Assembly: GCF_009807005.1 (NCBI RefSeq)
Contig: NZ_WUBR01000001.1
Location: forward strand, 1,054,001 to 1,118,000
Source: Aurantiacibacter rhizosphaerae
GTDB lineage: Bacteria > Pseudomonadota > Alphaproteobacteria > Sphingomonadales > Sphingomonadaceae
Direction: 5' to 3'
DNA: 64,000 nucleotides
Part shown: positions 1 to 9,187 of the stretch, one piece after another
Numbering within the stretch: the stretch's first letter is position 1
Layout: each line of letters opens with the position of its first letter
Program-made: the position numbers and the translations under genes
The notes under the pieces: model-generated
Databases searched by the model: none
Told to the model about the DNA's origin: nothing
The model's input: the letters and a program-made list of their open reading frames with translations, nothing else

Positions 1-836
1 GGCAAATGGTCACGCAGGCGATAGCCAACGCCGCCTGCGATCACGACGCCCGAAAAACCGCCCTGCGCCAGCGCGATATCGCCCGCGACAGAGCCTAGCG
101 AGAGGCAGAAGCGATCTATCGCTGCGGCGGCCAGCGAATCGGAGCCGTCCATCCCGGCGGTCCAGATCGTAACGTCATCCTGTTCCTTCACCGCGCGGCC
201 TTCCAGCGCGGCGAGGGTGGCGTAGATATCGACAATCGCCGGCCCCGCCACAACGCGTTCGGTCGACACCCGGTTATGGCGCTTGCGCAGCCGCGCGAGG
301 ATCGCGTCCTCTATGGGGTCCAGCGGTGCGAAATCGATGTGGCCGCCTTCCGTGGCGGAAACGCGGTAGGTGCCATCGGCCTCCCGATAGAGATGCGCCA
401 CGCCAAGGCCGGTGCCGGGGCCCAGCACCGATAGGCGCCCGGTGGCACCCAGCGGCCCCTCCGGCCCGGTGAGATGCAGGAATTCATCATCGCCCGCCCG
501 CGCCACGGCATGGGCCACGGCCTCAAAATCGTTGACGATTGTAAAGCGGGAGACGCCCAGCTTCGGTTCCACCAGCGCGGGACGGATGATCCACGGATTG
601 TTGGTGAACCTGATGACTTCCCCGCCCACCGGCCCGGCAATCGCCATTGCCACGGCATCGGGCAGGCTGCCGCCCTTGCGCGCGCGGTAATCTTCCCACG
701 CGGTCTGGAAACTGGCGTGATCTTCTGTCTGCAGGGTAACCGGCTCATCCATGGTGATGGTGCCATCCTCCGCCTGGGAGGCGATGGCGAAGCGGGCGTT
801 CGTGCCGCCGATGTCTACGGTTACAAGTTCGCTCAT
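1..836 (-). CDS. glk: Glucokinase, C-terminus cut by window edge
   Basis: Phosphorylates glucose to glucose-6-phosphate with ATP in the cytoplasm, which here feeds the Entner-Doudoroff pathway. Translation from the ATG at 836 gives an N-terminal DIGGTNARF phosphate-binding motif, then a [10 protein letters not shown] segment and [10 protein letters not shown], all typical of the bacterial Glk (ROK-independent) family. About 278 residues are visible and the C-terminal end lies beyond base 1. The start codon overlaps the edd stop as ATGA, so the gene is translationally coupled to edd in a zwf-edd-glk operon. Identification is firm; only the missing end is unknown. Confidence 0.93.
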   Translation of the reverse strand, partial: MSELVTVDIGGTNARFAIASQAEDGTITMDEPVTLQTEDHASFQTAWEDYRARKGGSLPDAVAMAIAGPVGGEVIRFTNNPWIIRPALVEPKLGVSRFTIVNDFEAVAHAVARAGDDEFLHLTGPEGPLGATGRLSVLGPGTGLGVAHLYREADGTYRVSATEGGHIDFAPLDPIEDAILARLRKRHNRVSTERVVAGPAIVDIYATLAALEGRAVKEQDDVTIWTAGMDGSDSLAAAAIDRFCLSLGSVAGDIALAQGGFSGVVIAGGVGYRLRDHL

Positions 837-2647
837 AGTCCAGCCACCGCCAGCATTGCGCTGCCGCCTTTCTCTGCTTCGTCAGCCTGCGCGCGCATCA
901 TGGCGAACAGTTCGCGGCCCGTGCCCATTTCGGGCACCGGATCGGGGGCGGGGGTGCGGGTGGAAAGATCTGCCGTGGTGGAAAGCGTGCCCGTCTCCGC
1001 GCACACCCGCACTACGTCGCCATCGCGCAGCAGGCTGAGCGGGCCACCGCCCAGCGCCTCTGGCGAGCAGTGGATGGCAGACGGCACCTTGCCGCTCGCG
1101 CCGCTCATGCGGCCATCCGTCACCAGTGCCACGCGGTAACCGCGATCCTGCAACACGCCCAAGGGCGGGGTCAGCTTGTGAAGTTCCGGCATGCCGTTGG
1201 CGCGGGGCCCCTGGAAGCGCACGACGACCACCACGTCCTTTTCCAGCTCGCCTGCGGTAAAGGCGTCGGCCACCTGTTTCTGGGTGGAGAACACGCGGCA
1301 GGGCGCCTCGATGGTCCAGCGCTCCTTCTCCACGGCGGAGGATTTGAAGCAGGCGCGGCCCAGATTGCCTTCCACAAGGCGCATCCCGCCATCGGGCTGG
1401 AAAGGCTTGTCCGCCGTGCGCAGCATCTCGTCATCTCCGCTTTCACCGACGTCGCGCCAGTTCAGCGTATCGCCGTCCAGCCACGGTTCCTGGCCATATT
1501 GCGCCATGCCGCGTTCCTCGCCAACGCCGATCACGTCTGCATGGGCAAGGCCAGCGCCCAGCAGTTCCTGGATCACGAAGCCCATGCCGCCAGCGTCGTG
1601 GAAATGGTTCACATCGCCGGAGCCATTGGGATAGACGCGCGCCAGCAGCGGCACCGCGCTGGAAAGTTCGGAAAGGTCGGTCCAGTCGATCTGCACGCCC
1701 GCCGCCCGCGCAAAGGCGGGAATGTGGATGGCGTGGTTGGTGGAGCCGCCCGTGGCCAGCAGGCCGACAGCGGCGTTCACCACCGCTTTTTCGTCCACGC
1801 AGTGCCCCAGCGGGCGGTAATCATTGCCGCCCTTGCCCATGGCCGCCACGCGGTGCACCGCGGCACGATCCAGCGCCTGGCGCACCTTGGTGCCCGGCTG
1901 GAAGAAAGCCGCGCCCGGAATATGCAGGCCCATCAGTTCCATCATCATCTGATTGGAATTGGCCGTGCCGTAGAACGTGCAGGTGCCCGGCGAGTGATAG
2001 CTGCCAAGTTCGGAATCCAGCAGTTCCTGCCGCGTTGCCTTGCCCTCTGCATAAAGCTGGCGAACGCGCTGCTTCTCCTTGTTGGATACGCCGGACGGCA
2101 TTGGCCCGCTGGGCACGAAAACGGCGGGCAGATGGCCAAATCGCAGCGCGCCCATCAGCAGGCCGGGCACGATCTTGTCACAAATGCCCAGCAGCAGCAT
2201 GCCGTCATACATGGCGTGCGACAGGGCGATTCCTGTGCTGAGCGCGATCACGTCGCGGCTGAAGAGCGACAATTCCATGCCTGTTTCGCCCTGCGTCACG
2301 CCATCGCACATGGCGGGAGTTCCGCCCGCCACCTGCGCCGTGGCACCCACTTCGCGGGCGTAGATCTTCAGGCGCTCGGGATACCGGCCATACGGCTGGT
2401 GGGCGGACAGCATATCATTATAGGCGCTGACGATGCCGATATTGGGGCCGCTGCTGGTTTTAAGCGCCTCCTGATCCTCCAGCGCGCCGGCAAAGGCGTG
2501 GGCTAGGTTGGAGCACGATACCTGGCTGCGCTCCGGCTGGTTATCCGCCTCGTGATCGATCAGCTCGAGATAGGCGCGGCGCGTGTCCTTCGATTTCTCG
2601 ATGATACGCTGCGTAACGCGCTCCACCGTTGGATGCAGCTTACTCAT
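833..2647 (-). CDS. edd: 6-phosphogluconate dehydratase
   Basis: Converts 6-phosphogluconate to 2-keto-3-deoxy-6-phosphogluconate, the committed step of the Entner-Doudoroff pathway. The 604-residue length matches the family. Cysteines expected to bind the iron-sulfur cluster are in place: C114 in a [11 protein letters not shown] context, one in [11 protein letters not shown] and one in [11 protein letters not shown]. The IlvD/Edd signature region ends with [15 protein letters not shown]. It starts inside the last bases of zwf (8 bp overlap) and its stop overlaps the glk start, so the three genes form one operon. KDPG aldolase and 6-phosphogluconolactonase are not in this window. Confidence 0.96.
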   Translation of the reverse strand: MSKLHPTVERVTQRIIEKSKDTRRAYLELIDHEADNQPERSQVSCSNLAHAFAGALEDQEALKTSSGPNIGIVSAYNDMLSAHQPYGRYPERLKIYAREVGATAQVAGGTPAMCDGVTQGETGMELSLFSRDVIALSTGIALSHAMYDGMLLLGICDKIVPGLLMGALRFGHLPAVFVPSGPMPSGVSNKEKQRVRQLYAEGKATRQELLDSELGSYHSPGTCTFYGTANSNQMMMELMGLHIPGAAFFQPGTKVRQALDRAAVHRVAAMGKGGNDYRPLGHCVDEKAVVNAAVGLLATGGSTNHAIHIPAFARAAGVQIDWTDLSELSSAVPLLARVYPNGSGDVNHFHDAGGMGFVIQELLGAGLAHADVIGVGEERGMAQYGQEPWLDGDTLNWRDVGESGDDEMLRTADKPFQPDGGMRLVEGNLGRACFKSSAVEKERWTIEAPCRVFSTQKQVADAFTAGELEKDVVVVVRFQGPRANGMPELHKLTPPLGVLQDRGYRVALVTDGRMSGASGKVPSAIHCSPEALGGGPLSLLRDGDVVRVCAETGTLSTTADLSTRTPAPDPVPEMGTGRELFAMMRAQADEAEKGGSAMLAVAGL

Positions 2648-4070
2648 GCCAGCTTACTCCGTCACGTTCGGCCAGGGCGATGGCGGCGCTGGGGCCCCAG
2701 CTTCCGGCGCTATAGGTTTTGGGCGTCTTGCCCTCTGCTTCCCAGCCTGCGCGGATCGCATCGATCCAGTTCCACTGGGCTTCCACCTCGTCGCGGCGCA
2801 CGAACAGCGTCTGATCGCCGCCAATCAGGTCCAGCAGCAGGCGTTCATAGGCGATGCGCTTGTGTTTGCCGGTGAAGGCATCGGGCATGCGAATGTCCAG
2901 CGGCACTTCGCGCAGGGTCATGCCCTCATGCTCGATACCCGGCACCTTCGCCATCATGGACAGCGAGATGTTTTCTTCGGGCTGGATGCCGATCACCAGC
3001 CGGTTGGGCTTCAGCTTGGCATCGGGGAAGATGGAGTGCGGCACGCAGCGGAAATTGACGATGATCTCTGTCACACGTTCGGGCAGACGCTTGCCGGTGC
3101 GCATGTAGAAGGGCACGCCCTGCCAGCGCCAGTTATCGATATGCGCCTTCAGCGCCACGAAGGTTTCTGTATCGCTGTCGCGGCCCAGTTCCTCGTCATA
3201 GCCGGGCACGATTTCGCCATTGCTGGCCCCGCCGCGATACTGGCCGGTCACGCTTTCCTCGTCCGACAGGTGGCGCAGCGCGCGCAGCACTTTCACCTTT
3301 TCATCGCGCACGGCGCCCGCGTCAAAGCTGCTGGGCGGTTCCATCGCCACCAGTGCCAGGAGCTGCAGCATATGGTTCTGCACCATGTCGCGCAGGGCAC
3401 CGGCACCGTCATAGAAATCCACGCGGCTTTCCAGCCCGACGGTTTCACCCACGGTGATCTGCACATGATCGATATGCTGGGCATTCCACAGCGGTTCGAA
3501 CAGGATATTGGCAAAGCGCAGCGCGATAAGGTTCTGCACCGTCTCCTTGCCCAGATAGTGATCGATGCGGAAGATGCGGCTTTCGGGAAAGGCGCTGGCC
3601 ACGGCATCGTTGATCTCGCAGGAGCTGGAAAGGTCGGTGCCCAGCGGCTTTTCCAGGCAGATGCGTGAACGCTCATCCGCCAGCCCGGCCTTGGAAAGGC
3701 CTTCTATCGTGGGTTTGAACAGGCTGGGCGCGGTGGACAGGAAAATCGCGATCTCGCGGTCTTCGCCCACCTTTTCCGCCAGTTCCGCATATCCTTCCGG
3801 CGTGGTGACATCCAGCTGGCTGTATTGCAGGCGGTTGAGGAAACTGGCCATGCCGCCGCGCCGATCGGACGGCAGGAATTTCTCGATGGCCTCTCGTGCG
3901 AAATTGCGAAACTCGCTGTCGGTCATTTCAGACCGCGCGGTGCCGATGATTTCCAGTTCCTCCGGCAGCAAATCCTCTGCATCCAGCGCACATAGCGAAG
4001 GTAGCAACATCCGCCGCGAAAGATCCCCGGTCGCGCCGAAAAGAATGAGTGTTTGTGCCTTCGTGGTCAC
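2640..4070 (-). CDS. zwf: Glucose-6-phosphate 1-dehydrogenase
   Basis: Oxidises glucose-6-phosphate to 6-phosphoglucono-lactone with NAD(P)+. The 476-residue protein has the dinucleotide-binding GATGDLSRR near residues 12-20 and the substrate-binding RIDHYLGKE at 168-176, the diagnostic active-site signature. It is the first gene of a zwf-edd-glk operon. No pgl lies between zwf and edd, unlike the zwf-pgl-edd-glk order common in other proteobacteria. The 141 bp upstream (4071-4211) presumably holds the operon promoter; no certain promoter was recognised by eye. Confidence 0.96.
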   Translation of the reverse strand: MTTKAQTLILFGATGDLSRRMLLPSLCALDAEDLLPEELEIIGTARSEMTDSEFRNFAREAIEKFLPSDRRGGMASFLNRLQYSQLDVTTPEGYAELAEKVGEDREIAIFLSTAPSLFKPTIEGLSKAGLADERSRICLEKPLGTDLSSSCEINDAVASAFPESRIFRIDHYLGKETVQNLIALRFANILFEPLWNAQHIDHVQITVGETVGLESRVDFYDGAGALRDMVQNHMLQLLALVAMEPPSSFDAGAVRDEKVKVLRALRHLSDEESVTGQYRGGASNGEIVPGYDEELGRDSDTETFVALKAHIDNWRWQGVPFYMRTGKRLPERVTEIIVNFRCVPHSIFPDAKLKPNRLVIGIQPEENISLSMMAKVPGIEHEGMTLREVPLDIRMPDAFTGKHKRIAYERLLLDLIGGDQTLFVRRDEVEAQWNWIDAIRAGWEAEGKTPKTYSAGSWGPSAAIALAERDGVSWHE

Positions 4071-4211
4071 GCGGCCTCCCGGTTCAGTGCCATTGATTTT
4101 GGGTGCAACCCTAGACCCCCTGTTTGCTGCGGCGCAACATTATCCTTGAAATATGGTCCGGCGGAATACGTATTCGATCATGTTAACGTTCTCAACAAGC
4201 GAATGCGTCAA

Positions 4212-5012
4212 TCAGCTTCTTTCCGTTACACGGATCGTGGAATTGTCGAAGTGCGACATGCCGAAGGTGGTGAGGAAGGATACGTCGGCAGCATCGCGGC
4301 CGATGCCGATTTTCGCCGTCTTTTCAGGGTCCGCCATGCGCGTGGCATCCACGATGTACCATGCCCCGCCGCCGGGGGTGGTGGGATCGTTCAGGAACAC
4401 TTCCGCCACGGCATGAAAATCAGGCGGTTCCACGCCGGGGGCATAGCAGCTGACATAGCGTGCAGGGATGGTGGATGCGCGCGCCAGGCAGATCATCACA
4501 TGCGCATAATCGCGGCAGATCCCGCGCCGTTCTACAAAGGTGTCCAGCGCGGTGGTGGTGGCGTTGGAAGCGCCGGGTTCGTAGGTGAACTTGTCCGCCA
4601 TCCAGTCGCGCATGGCCAGAACCTGCTCTCCGCCCGAAAGATGGCCGAACTGATCAGCCACGAAGCTTTGCATCCGGTCTGCCTGGCAATAGCGGGAATC
4701 GAATAGGTATTCGACCGTCTCGCCCGGCAGATCATGCGGATCCAGCCTCTTCAGCCCGTCCAGCTTTGGCACCAGCCGTTCCACTTGAACGCTGGCCTTG
4801 TAATTCACGCTGTAATTGCCCTCCGCCCGGATCCAGATGCGTTCGCCAATGTCATTATGCGCCGGCACGCGCGCGGTGTGCAGCGCAGGCGACATGATGG
4901 TGTTGGACGAAAGGATTTTCTGTTCGGGAATCGCTGCCGCCTCGAACTGCAGCAGCAGATCGGTCGGCTCATCCAGGTGAAACGCAAATTCTGCGGATAT
5001 ATCTATGGGCAT
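4212..5012 (-). CDS. Transglutaminase-like cysteine protease family protein
   Basis: A 266-residue cytoplasmic protein with an N-terminal beta-rich domain (about 1-95) and a transglutaminase core. The catalytic triad is visible: C166 in RRGICRDYAH, H200 in PDFHAVAE and D222 in YIVDATRMAD. Bacterial members are usually cysteine peptidases or amidases of unknown substrate, often in actinobacterial and proteobacterial ATP-grasp/alpha-E clusters; no such partners are seen here. The ATG at 5012 was chosen because the protein then opens directly with the conserved domain. A TTG at 5069 would overlap the end of the upstream yjbQ-like gene. Confidence 0.85.
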   Translation of the reverse strand: MPIDISAEFAFHLDEPTDLLLQFEAAAIPEQKILSSNTIMSPALHTARVPAHNDIGERIWIRAEGNYSVNYKASVQVERLVPKLDGLKRLDPHDLPGETVEYLFDSRYCQADRMQSFVADQFGHLSGGEQVLAMRDWMADKFTYEPGASNATTTALDTFVERRGICRDYAHVMICLARASTIPARYVSCYAPGVEPPDFHAVAEVFLNDPTTPGGGAWYIVDATRMADPEKTAKIGIGRDAADVSFLTTFGMSHFDNSTIRVTERS

Positions 5013-5058
5013 GATGTTGCGAACGTTCGGGAGAGAAGGCGGTTTCGCCAATTGCCGA

Positions 5059-5475
5059 TTAGACGCCAATTATATGCGCAATAATCTCGCGGGCGTGCGC
5101 TGCGCGGCGGTGTTCTGCCAGATAAACACCCTGCCACGTGCCCAGCGCCATCCTGCCGCCGGACACCGGGATGGAGAGGGATGCACCCGTCAGCATGGTG
5201 CGGATATGGGCGGGCATATCGTCCGGCCCCTCGCTATCATGCTCGTACTGCGGGCCTTGCGGCACGGCCTTGTCCAGCCATCGCAAAAGATCGCGCTGCA
5301 CGGCAGAGGCGGCGTTTTCGTTGATCAGCAAACTGGCAGAGGTGTGGCGGCAGAACAGGGTTAGCAGCCCTGTGTGAATGCCCGTACCCGCCAGCCAATC
5401 GGTGACATCGTCCGTAAATTCATACAGCGCCTGTCCCTGCGTATGAATGGTGAAGCGGTGCTGATCTTGTTGCAT
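5059..5475 (-). CDS. YjbQ family protein (UPF0047)
   Basis: A 138-residue single-domain protein of the YjbQ/UPF0047 family. The conserved FCRHTSASLLINENA segment carries the histidine and glutamate thought to bind a ligand or metal, and a C-terminal GTWQGVYLAEHR matches the family end. Members have been linked to a weak thiamin-phosphate synthase activity and otherwise lack an agreed role. The start codon is only 17 bp from the divergent alkB-like start, so the two promoters must overlap. It lies just upstream of the transglutaminase-like gene on the same strand, with a 46 bp gap. Confidence 0.88.
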   Translation of the reverse strand: MQQDQHRFTIHTQGQALYEFTDDVTDWLAGTGIHTGLLTLFCRHTSASLLINENAASAVQRDLLRWLDKAVPQGPQYEHDSEGPDDMPAHIRTMLTGASLSIPVSGGRMALGTWQGVYLAEHRRAAHAREIIAHIIGV

Positions 5476-5492
5476 GCCGCCCTATATAGGCG

Positions 5493-6077
5493 ATGATGCC
5501 ACATCAGATAGACCTGTTTGCCTCAGAAAACGCCGATACAGCGCCGCCGATCGCGGGGCTGCAAGTGGTGCGCGATGCGATATCGGTGGAGGATGAGGCA
5601 GCGCTGGCGGCCCGGATCGACGCCGCCCCGCTCGAGCCGTTCCGCTTTGGTCAATGGACGGGAAAGCGGCTGACGGCCTACTACGGCTCTGCCTATGATT
5701 TTCAGAGGGGGCGCACCGCACCCGCGCCGCCGCTGCCCACCTGGCTGCTGGAACTGCGCCATAAGCTGGCGCCGCAATTCGGGCTGGAAGCGGAAGCTTT
5801 GCAACAGGCTTTGTTGATTCGGTATGATCCGGGCGCGGGCATCGGCTGGCACCGGGATCGTCCACAATATGCAGAAGTGCTGGGCCTTTCGCTAGGCGCG
5901 CCCGCGGTGATGCGCCTGCGCCAGCGCCGGCCGGATGGCACGTTCCGGCGTCACATTCTGCCACTGCCCGCGCGCGGCGCCTATATGCTGCGCGGGGAGG
6001 CGCGCGATGGCTGGGAACATTCCATCGCGCCGATGGAGGACCTGCGCCGATCCATCACTTTTCGCACCTTTCGTTGA
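5493..6077 (+). CDS. alkB: AlkB-type 2-oxoglutarate/Fe(II) dioxygenase
   Basis: A 194-residue AlkB-like protein that would oxidatively remove alkyl groups from DNA or RNA bases using Fe(II), O2 and 2-oxoglutarate. The Fe ligands are visible as H120 and D122 (WHRDRP) and H176 (GWEHSI), followed by the 2-oxoglutarate-binding arginine in RRSITFRTFR at the C-terminus. It is a short form with little N-terminal extension, as in many alphaproteobacterial AlkB homologues. ATG codons at 5493 and 5496 are alternative starts. Whether it repairs DNA or modifies tRNA cannot be told from sequence. Confidence 0.9.
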   Translation: MMPHQIDLFASENADTAPPIAGLQVVRDAISVEDEAALAARIDAAPLEPFRFGQWTGKRLTAYYGSAYDFQRGRTAPAPPLPTWLLELRHKLAPQFGLEAEALQQALLIRYDPGAGIGWHRDRPQYAEVLGLSLGAPAVMRLRQRRPDGTFRRHILPLPARGAYMLRGEARDGWEHSIAPMEDLRRSITFRTFR

Positions 6078-6142
6078 CTTTGTTTGCTACTACTGGACCC
6101 GGAGCGCATTTCGCGGCAGACTTGGCCCGGAGGAGAGTTAAC

Positions 6143-6514
6143 ATGCGAATTCTAGGCGTATTTGCCGCACTGGCGGCGGTAACAATTCCCGCCAGCGCAC
6201 ATCATTCATTCGCGGTCTATTTCGATCCGGAGGATACCGTGGTGCTGGAAGGCACGGTCACCGCATTCCGCTTTACTAACCCGCACGGCACTCTGGTGCT
6301 GGATGTGGACGGGCAGGAATGGCGGGCGGAAACCAATGCGCCGGTGGTGCTGCGCAGGCGCGGCTGGACCAGGGGCAGCGTGCGGCCCGGTCAGCATGTG
6401 ACCATATCGGGATGGCGCGCGCGCGATGGCCGCCGCTACATGCGCCTGCGCGAAGTGCGCGATGAAGCCGGGCGGATGATCGGCAGCGCACCCTTTGGCA
6501 AGGACGACGGATGA
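6143..6514 (+). CDS. Secreted DUF6152-type protein
   Basis: A 123-residue exported protein. A signal peptide (about residues 1-19, ending in SAHHS) is followed by a small beta-rich domain containing the FAVYFDPED, FRFTNPHGTLVLDV and PGQHVTISGW segments typical of DUF6152, an OB-fold-like periplasmic family of unknown function. The ATG at 6143 is chosen because a strong Shine-Dalgarno (GGAGGAGAG) sits just upstream; the longer frame would remove the signal peptide from the terminus. The stop overlaps the next gene's start as ATGA, so the two are coupled. Confidence 0.8.
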   Translation: MRILGVFAALAAVTIPASAHHSFAVYFDPEDTVVLEGTVTAFRFTNPHGTLVLDVDGQEWRAETNAPVVLRRRGWTRGSVRPGQHVTISGWRARDGRRYMRLREVRDEAGRMIGSAPFGKDDG

Positions 6515-7260
6515 AGCGCGCCGCAGGACTGATCGCCGCGGCGCTGGCTCTGATGGCCGCGCCGGCCATGCCAGCAGCCGCGCAGGATAGCCCTCCCGAT
6601 TTCTCCGGCTTCTGGGGCCCGGTGTTCGAACCGGTAGAGCCTGCGGCCGATATGCTGGCGAAACTGCCCGATGGCACCGTGCTGGTGGAAGACACCGGCG
6701 TGGTGGAATTTCCACGCGGCGAATTTGGCGGGCTGGACCCCACGCCAGAAGCGCTGGCCAAGGCGCAGGAATGGCAGCCCGAAGATGACATGACGCTGGA
6801 CCGCGTCTGCCTGCCGCCCAGCATCGTTTACGCCCTGCAAGGCCCGTTCCCCTTTGAAATCCACCAGACGGATGAGCTAATCGTGATCCGTTACGAATAT
6901 TTCGATCAGGTGCGGCTGGTTTTCATGGATGATCGCACAGCGCCCGCCGATTATCCACATTCGAAGATGGGTTTCTCAACCGGCCAGTGGGACGGGGATG
7001 AGCTGGTGATCGAAACCACCCACATCATGCCCAGCACCATTACCAACAACGGGCTGGATCACTCAGCCGATCTGCGCATGGTGGAACGCTATCGCATTGA
7101 TGGGGAAAGCGGGCGGCTGGTGGCGACGCAGTGGTTCACCGATCCGTCCACCATCACGAAGGACGGCGTGCGCTGGATCGAATGGGAAAAGCGCGAGGGG
7201 CAACATGTTTACCCCTATGAATGCGATCCGACCTTCGCCCTGGAATACGCTGCGCAATAG
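6511..7260 (+). CDS. Secreted protein of unknown function, partner of the DUF6152 protein
   Basis: A 249-residue protein with a clear signal peptide (about 1-25, cleaved after AAAQ). The mature part has no domain I can name beyond a family of exported proteins with a PDFSGFW start, a DRVCLPPSIVYAL motif (one of two cysteines, the other in PYECDPTF near the end, suggesting a disulfide) and a beta-rich segment from YEYFDQVRLVFMDDR to WDGDELVIETTHI. Genes of this kind often follow DUF6152 genes in sphingomonads (recollection, not checked). The ATGA overlap with the preceding gene implies joint synthesis and perhaps a complex in the periplasm. Confidence 0.75.
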   Translation: MKRAAGLIAAALALMAAPAMPAAAQDSPPDFSGFWGPVFEPVEPAADMLAKLPDGTVLVEDTGVVEFPRGEFGGLDPTPEALAKAQEWQPEDDMTLDRVCLPPSIVYALQGPFPFEIHQTDELIVIRYEYFDQVRLVFMDDRTAPADYPHSKMGFSTGQWDGDELVIETTHIMPSTITNNGLDHSADLRMVERYRIDGESGRLVATQWFTDPSTITKDGVRWIEWEKREGQHVYPYECDPTFALEYAAQ

Positions 7261-7295
7261 GGCGACAAATCGGCTGGAAGGCCGACTTCGCCCGA

Positions 7296-8663
7296 TTATT
7301 GCGTGATGACGCCGTACAAATCGTGCGCGTCGGCGTCTTCCACCTCGACGTCCACGAAATTGCCCGGCTGGAGCGTTTCGGGCACGTTGCGCAGGTATAC
7401 GGCGCCATCGATTTCCGGGGCGTCGGCCTGGCTACGGCCCGTGGCGCCGATGTCGCCATCCTCGTCCGGCTCTCCCACCTCGTCGATAATAACGGGCAGG
7501 GTGGTGCCGACCTTGGCGGAAAGCTTGGCGGCGCTGATACGCTCTGTCACTTCCATCACGCGGGCGAAGCGCTCTTCCTTCACTTCTTCAGGCACGGGGT
7601 TCGGCAGAGCATTGGCCTGCGCGCCCTCCACGGGCTCGAACCGGAAGGCGCCCACGCGATCAAGCTGAGCTTCTTCCAGCCAATCCAGCAGATATTTGAA
7701 ATCGTCCTCCGTCTCTCCGGGGAAGCCGACGACGAAGCTGGACCGAATGGCGATTTCGGGACAGATCTCGCGCCACGATTTCAGGCGTTCCAGCACCTTT
7801 GCTTCGTTGGCGGGGCGCTTCATGGCCTTCAGCACGCTGCGGCTGGCGTGCTGGAAGGGAATGTCCAGATAAGGCGTTAGCAGCCCCTCCGCCATCAGCG
7901 GGATAACCTGATCCACGTGAGGGTAGGGGTAAACGTAGTGCAGGCGCACCCACGGCACATCGCCTTCGGTCGTGCGCATCTGGCCCAGTTCGCGGGCAAG
8001 GTCCGTCATATGGGCGCGCGGCTCGCGCCCATGCCAGGGCCGCGTTTCATGCCGGGTGTCCACGCCATAGGCAGAGGTATCCTGGCTGATGACCAGCAAT
8101 TCTTTGGTCCCTGCGGCCAGCAGTTTCTCCGCCTCCCGCAGAACGGCGTCGATCCGGCGGCTGACCAGCTTCCCGCGCAGATCGGGGATGATGCAGAAGG
8201 CGCAGGAGTGGTTGCAGCCTTCGGAAATCTTCAGATAGCTGTAATGGCGCGGCGTCAGCTTGATATCCGGCTGCGGCACCAGATCGATGTAGGGGCCCTG
8301 CGAGGGCGGGGCGGCTTCGTGCACGGCCTCCACCACATCCTCATACTGATGCGCGCCGGTGATCGCGAGGACTTGCGGAAAGCGGTTGCGGATCAGTTCC
8401 GCCTCGTCACCCATGCAGCCTGTCACGATAACGCGGCCGTTCTCATTGATCGCCTCGCCAATCGCCTCCAGGCTCTCTTCCTTCGCGGAATCGAGGAAGC
8501 CGCAGGTGTTCACCAGCACCACGTCTGCACCCTCATAGTCCGGGCTCATGGCATAGCCATCGGCGCGCAGCCTTGTGAGGATGCGTTCTGAATCCACCAG
8601 CGCCTTGGGGCAGCCGAGGCTGACCATGCCGACTTTCTTCTGTTCAGGTATTTGCGATGCCAT
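7296..8663 (-). CDS. rimO: Ribosomal protein S12 methylthiotransferase
   Basis: A radical-SAM enzyme that adds a methylthio group to an aspartate of ribosomal protein S12. The 455 residues show the MTTase domain with its [4Fe-4S] cysteines C18, C54 and C83, the radical-SAM CNHSCAFC motif with C150, C154 and C157, and a C-terminal TRAM domain. The [15 protein letters not shown] start separates RimO from MiaB. The gene stands alone between the secreted-protein pair (convergent) and a divergent DUF1761 gene. Closely related MiaB is the only serious alternative and fits less well. Confidence 0.94.
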   Translation of the reverse strand: MASQIPEQKKVGMVSLGCPKALVDSERILTRLRADGYAMSPDYEGADVVLVNTCGFLDSAKEESLEAIGEAINENGRVIVTGCMGDEAELIRNRFPQVLAITGAHQYEDVVEAVHEAAPPSQGPYIDLVPQPDIKLTPRHYSYLKISEGCNHSCAFCIIPDLRGKLVSRRIDAVLREAEKLLAAGTKELLVISQDTSAYGVDTRHETRPWHGREPRAHMTDLARELGQMRTTEGDVPWVRLHYVYPYPHVDQVIPLMAEGLLTPYLDIPFQHASRSVLKAMKRPANEAKVLERLKSWREICPEIAIRSSFVVGFPGETEDDFKYLLDWLEEAQLDRVGAFRFEPVEGAQANALPNPVPEEVKEERFARVMEVTERISAAKLSAKVGTTLPVIIDEVGEPDEDGDIGATGRSQADAPEIDGAVYLRNVPETLQPGNFVDVEVEDADAHDLYGVITQ

Positions 8664-8736
8664 GATGGCCGCGCCTCTACACCCGATTGCCGCTTTGGGC
8701 TAGAGTGCGCGCGGGCCGCGTTAGGGGAGATTGATT

Positions 8737-9153
8737 GTGGGCAATGTAAACATGCTGGCCGTGGTGCTGGGCACGGTGGTCTTCTTCGTGATCGGGGCGA
8801 TTTGGTATGGGCCGCTGTTCGGCAAACAGTGGCGCAAGCTTACCGGCATCACGGATGACATGGTGCAGGCGGGGCCACGACCGGGGCAGAAACCGGTATG
8901 GCTGATCATGCTGCTGGCATTCCTGCTGGAAATGGTAGTGGTGCTGATGCTGGGCCACAATATCGCCCGCGCAAACCCCGCGCCGCACGTGATCATGATG
9001 ATGGCCGTGGGCTTTGGCGCTGTGATCATGACGCCGGCATTGGGCATCAATTACCTGTTCCAGATGCGACCGGGCAAATTGTTCGCCATCGATGCCGCGC
9101 ATTTCATCGTCGGCATGGCGGCGGTGGGCGGGGTGTTTATCGCCCTTGGCTGA
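8737..9153 (+). CDS. DUF1761 family membrane protein
   Basis: A 138-residue integral membrane protein with about four hydrophobic helices (roughly residues 5-25, 55-75, 85-105 and 115-137). The opening helix runs into the IWYGPLFGKQW motif typical of DUF1761, and LGINYLFQMRP precedes the last helix. Function unknown. GTG at 8737 is taken as start because an AGGGGAGA ribosome site lies 7-8 bases upstream; a TTG at 8731 is too close to it. It is divergent from rimO and convergent with the K+ channel gene. Confidence 0.75.
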   Translation: MGNVNMLAVVLGTVVFFVIGAIWYGPLFGKQWRKLTGITDDMVQAGPRPGQKPVWLIMLLAFLLEMVVVLMLGHNIARANPAPHVIMMMAVGFGAVIMTPALGINYLFQMRPGKLFAIDAAHFIVGMAAVGGVFIALG

Positions 9154-9187
9154 GTAGGCTGGACGAGATCGTGGCCCAGACCTTTGC

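Noticed and set aside
1070-2506. 478-codon open frame antisense to edd
   Set aside because: edd is unmistakable; the antisense frame is rich in H, A, G and Q without motifs.
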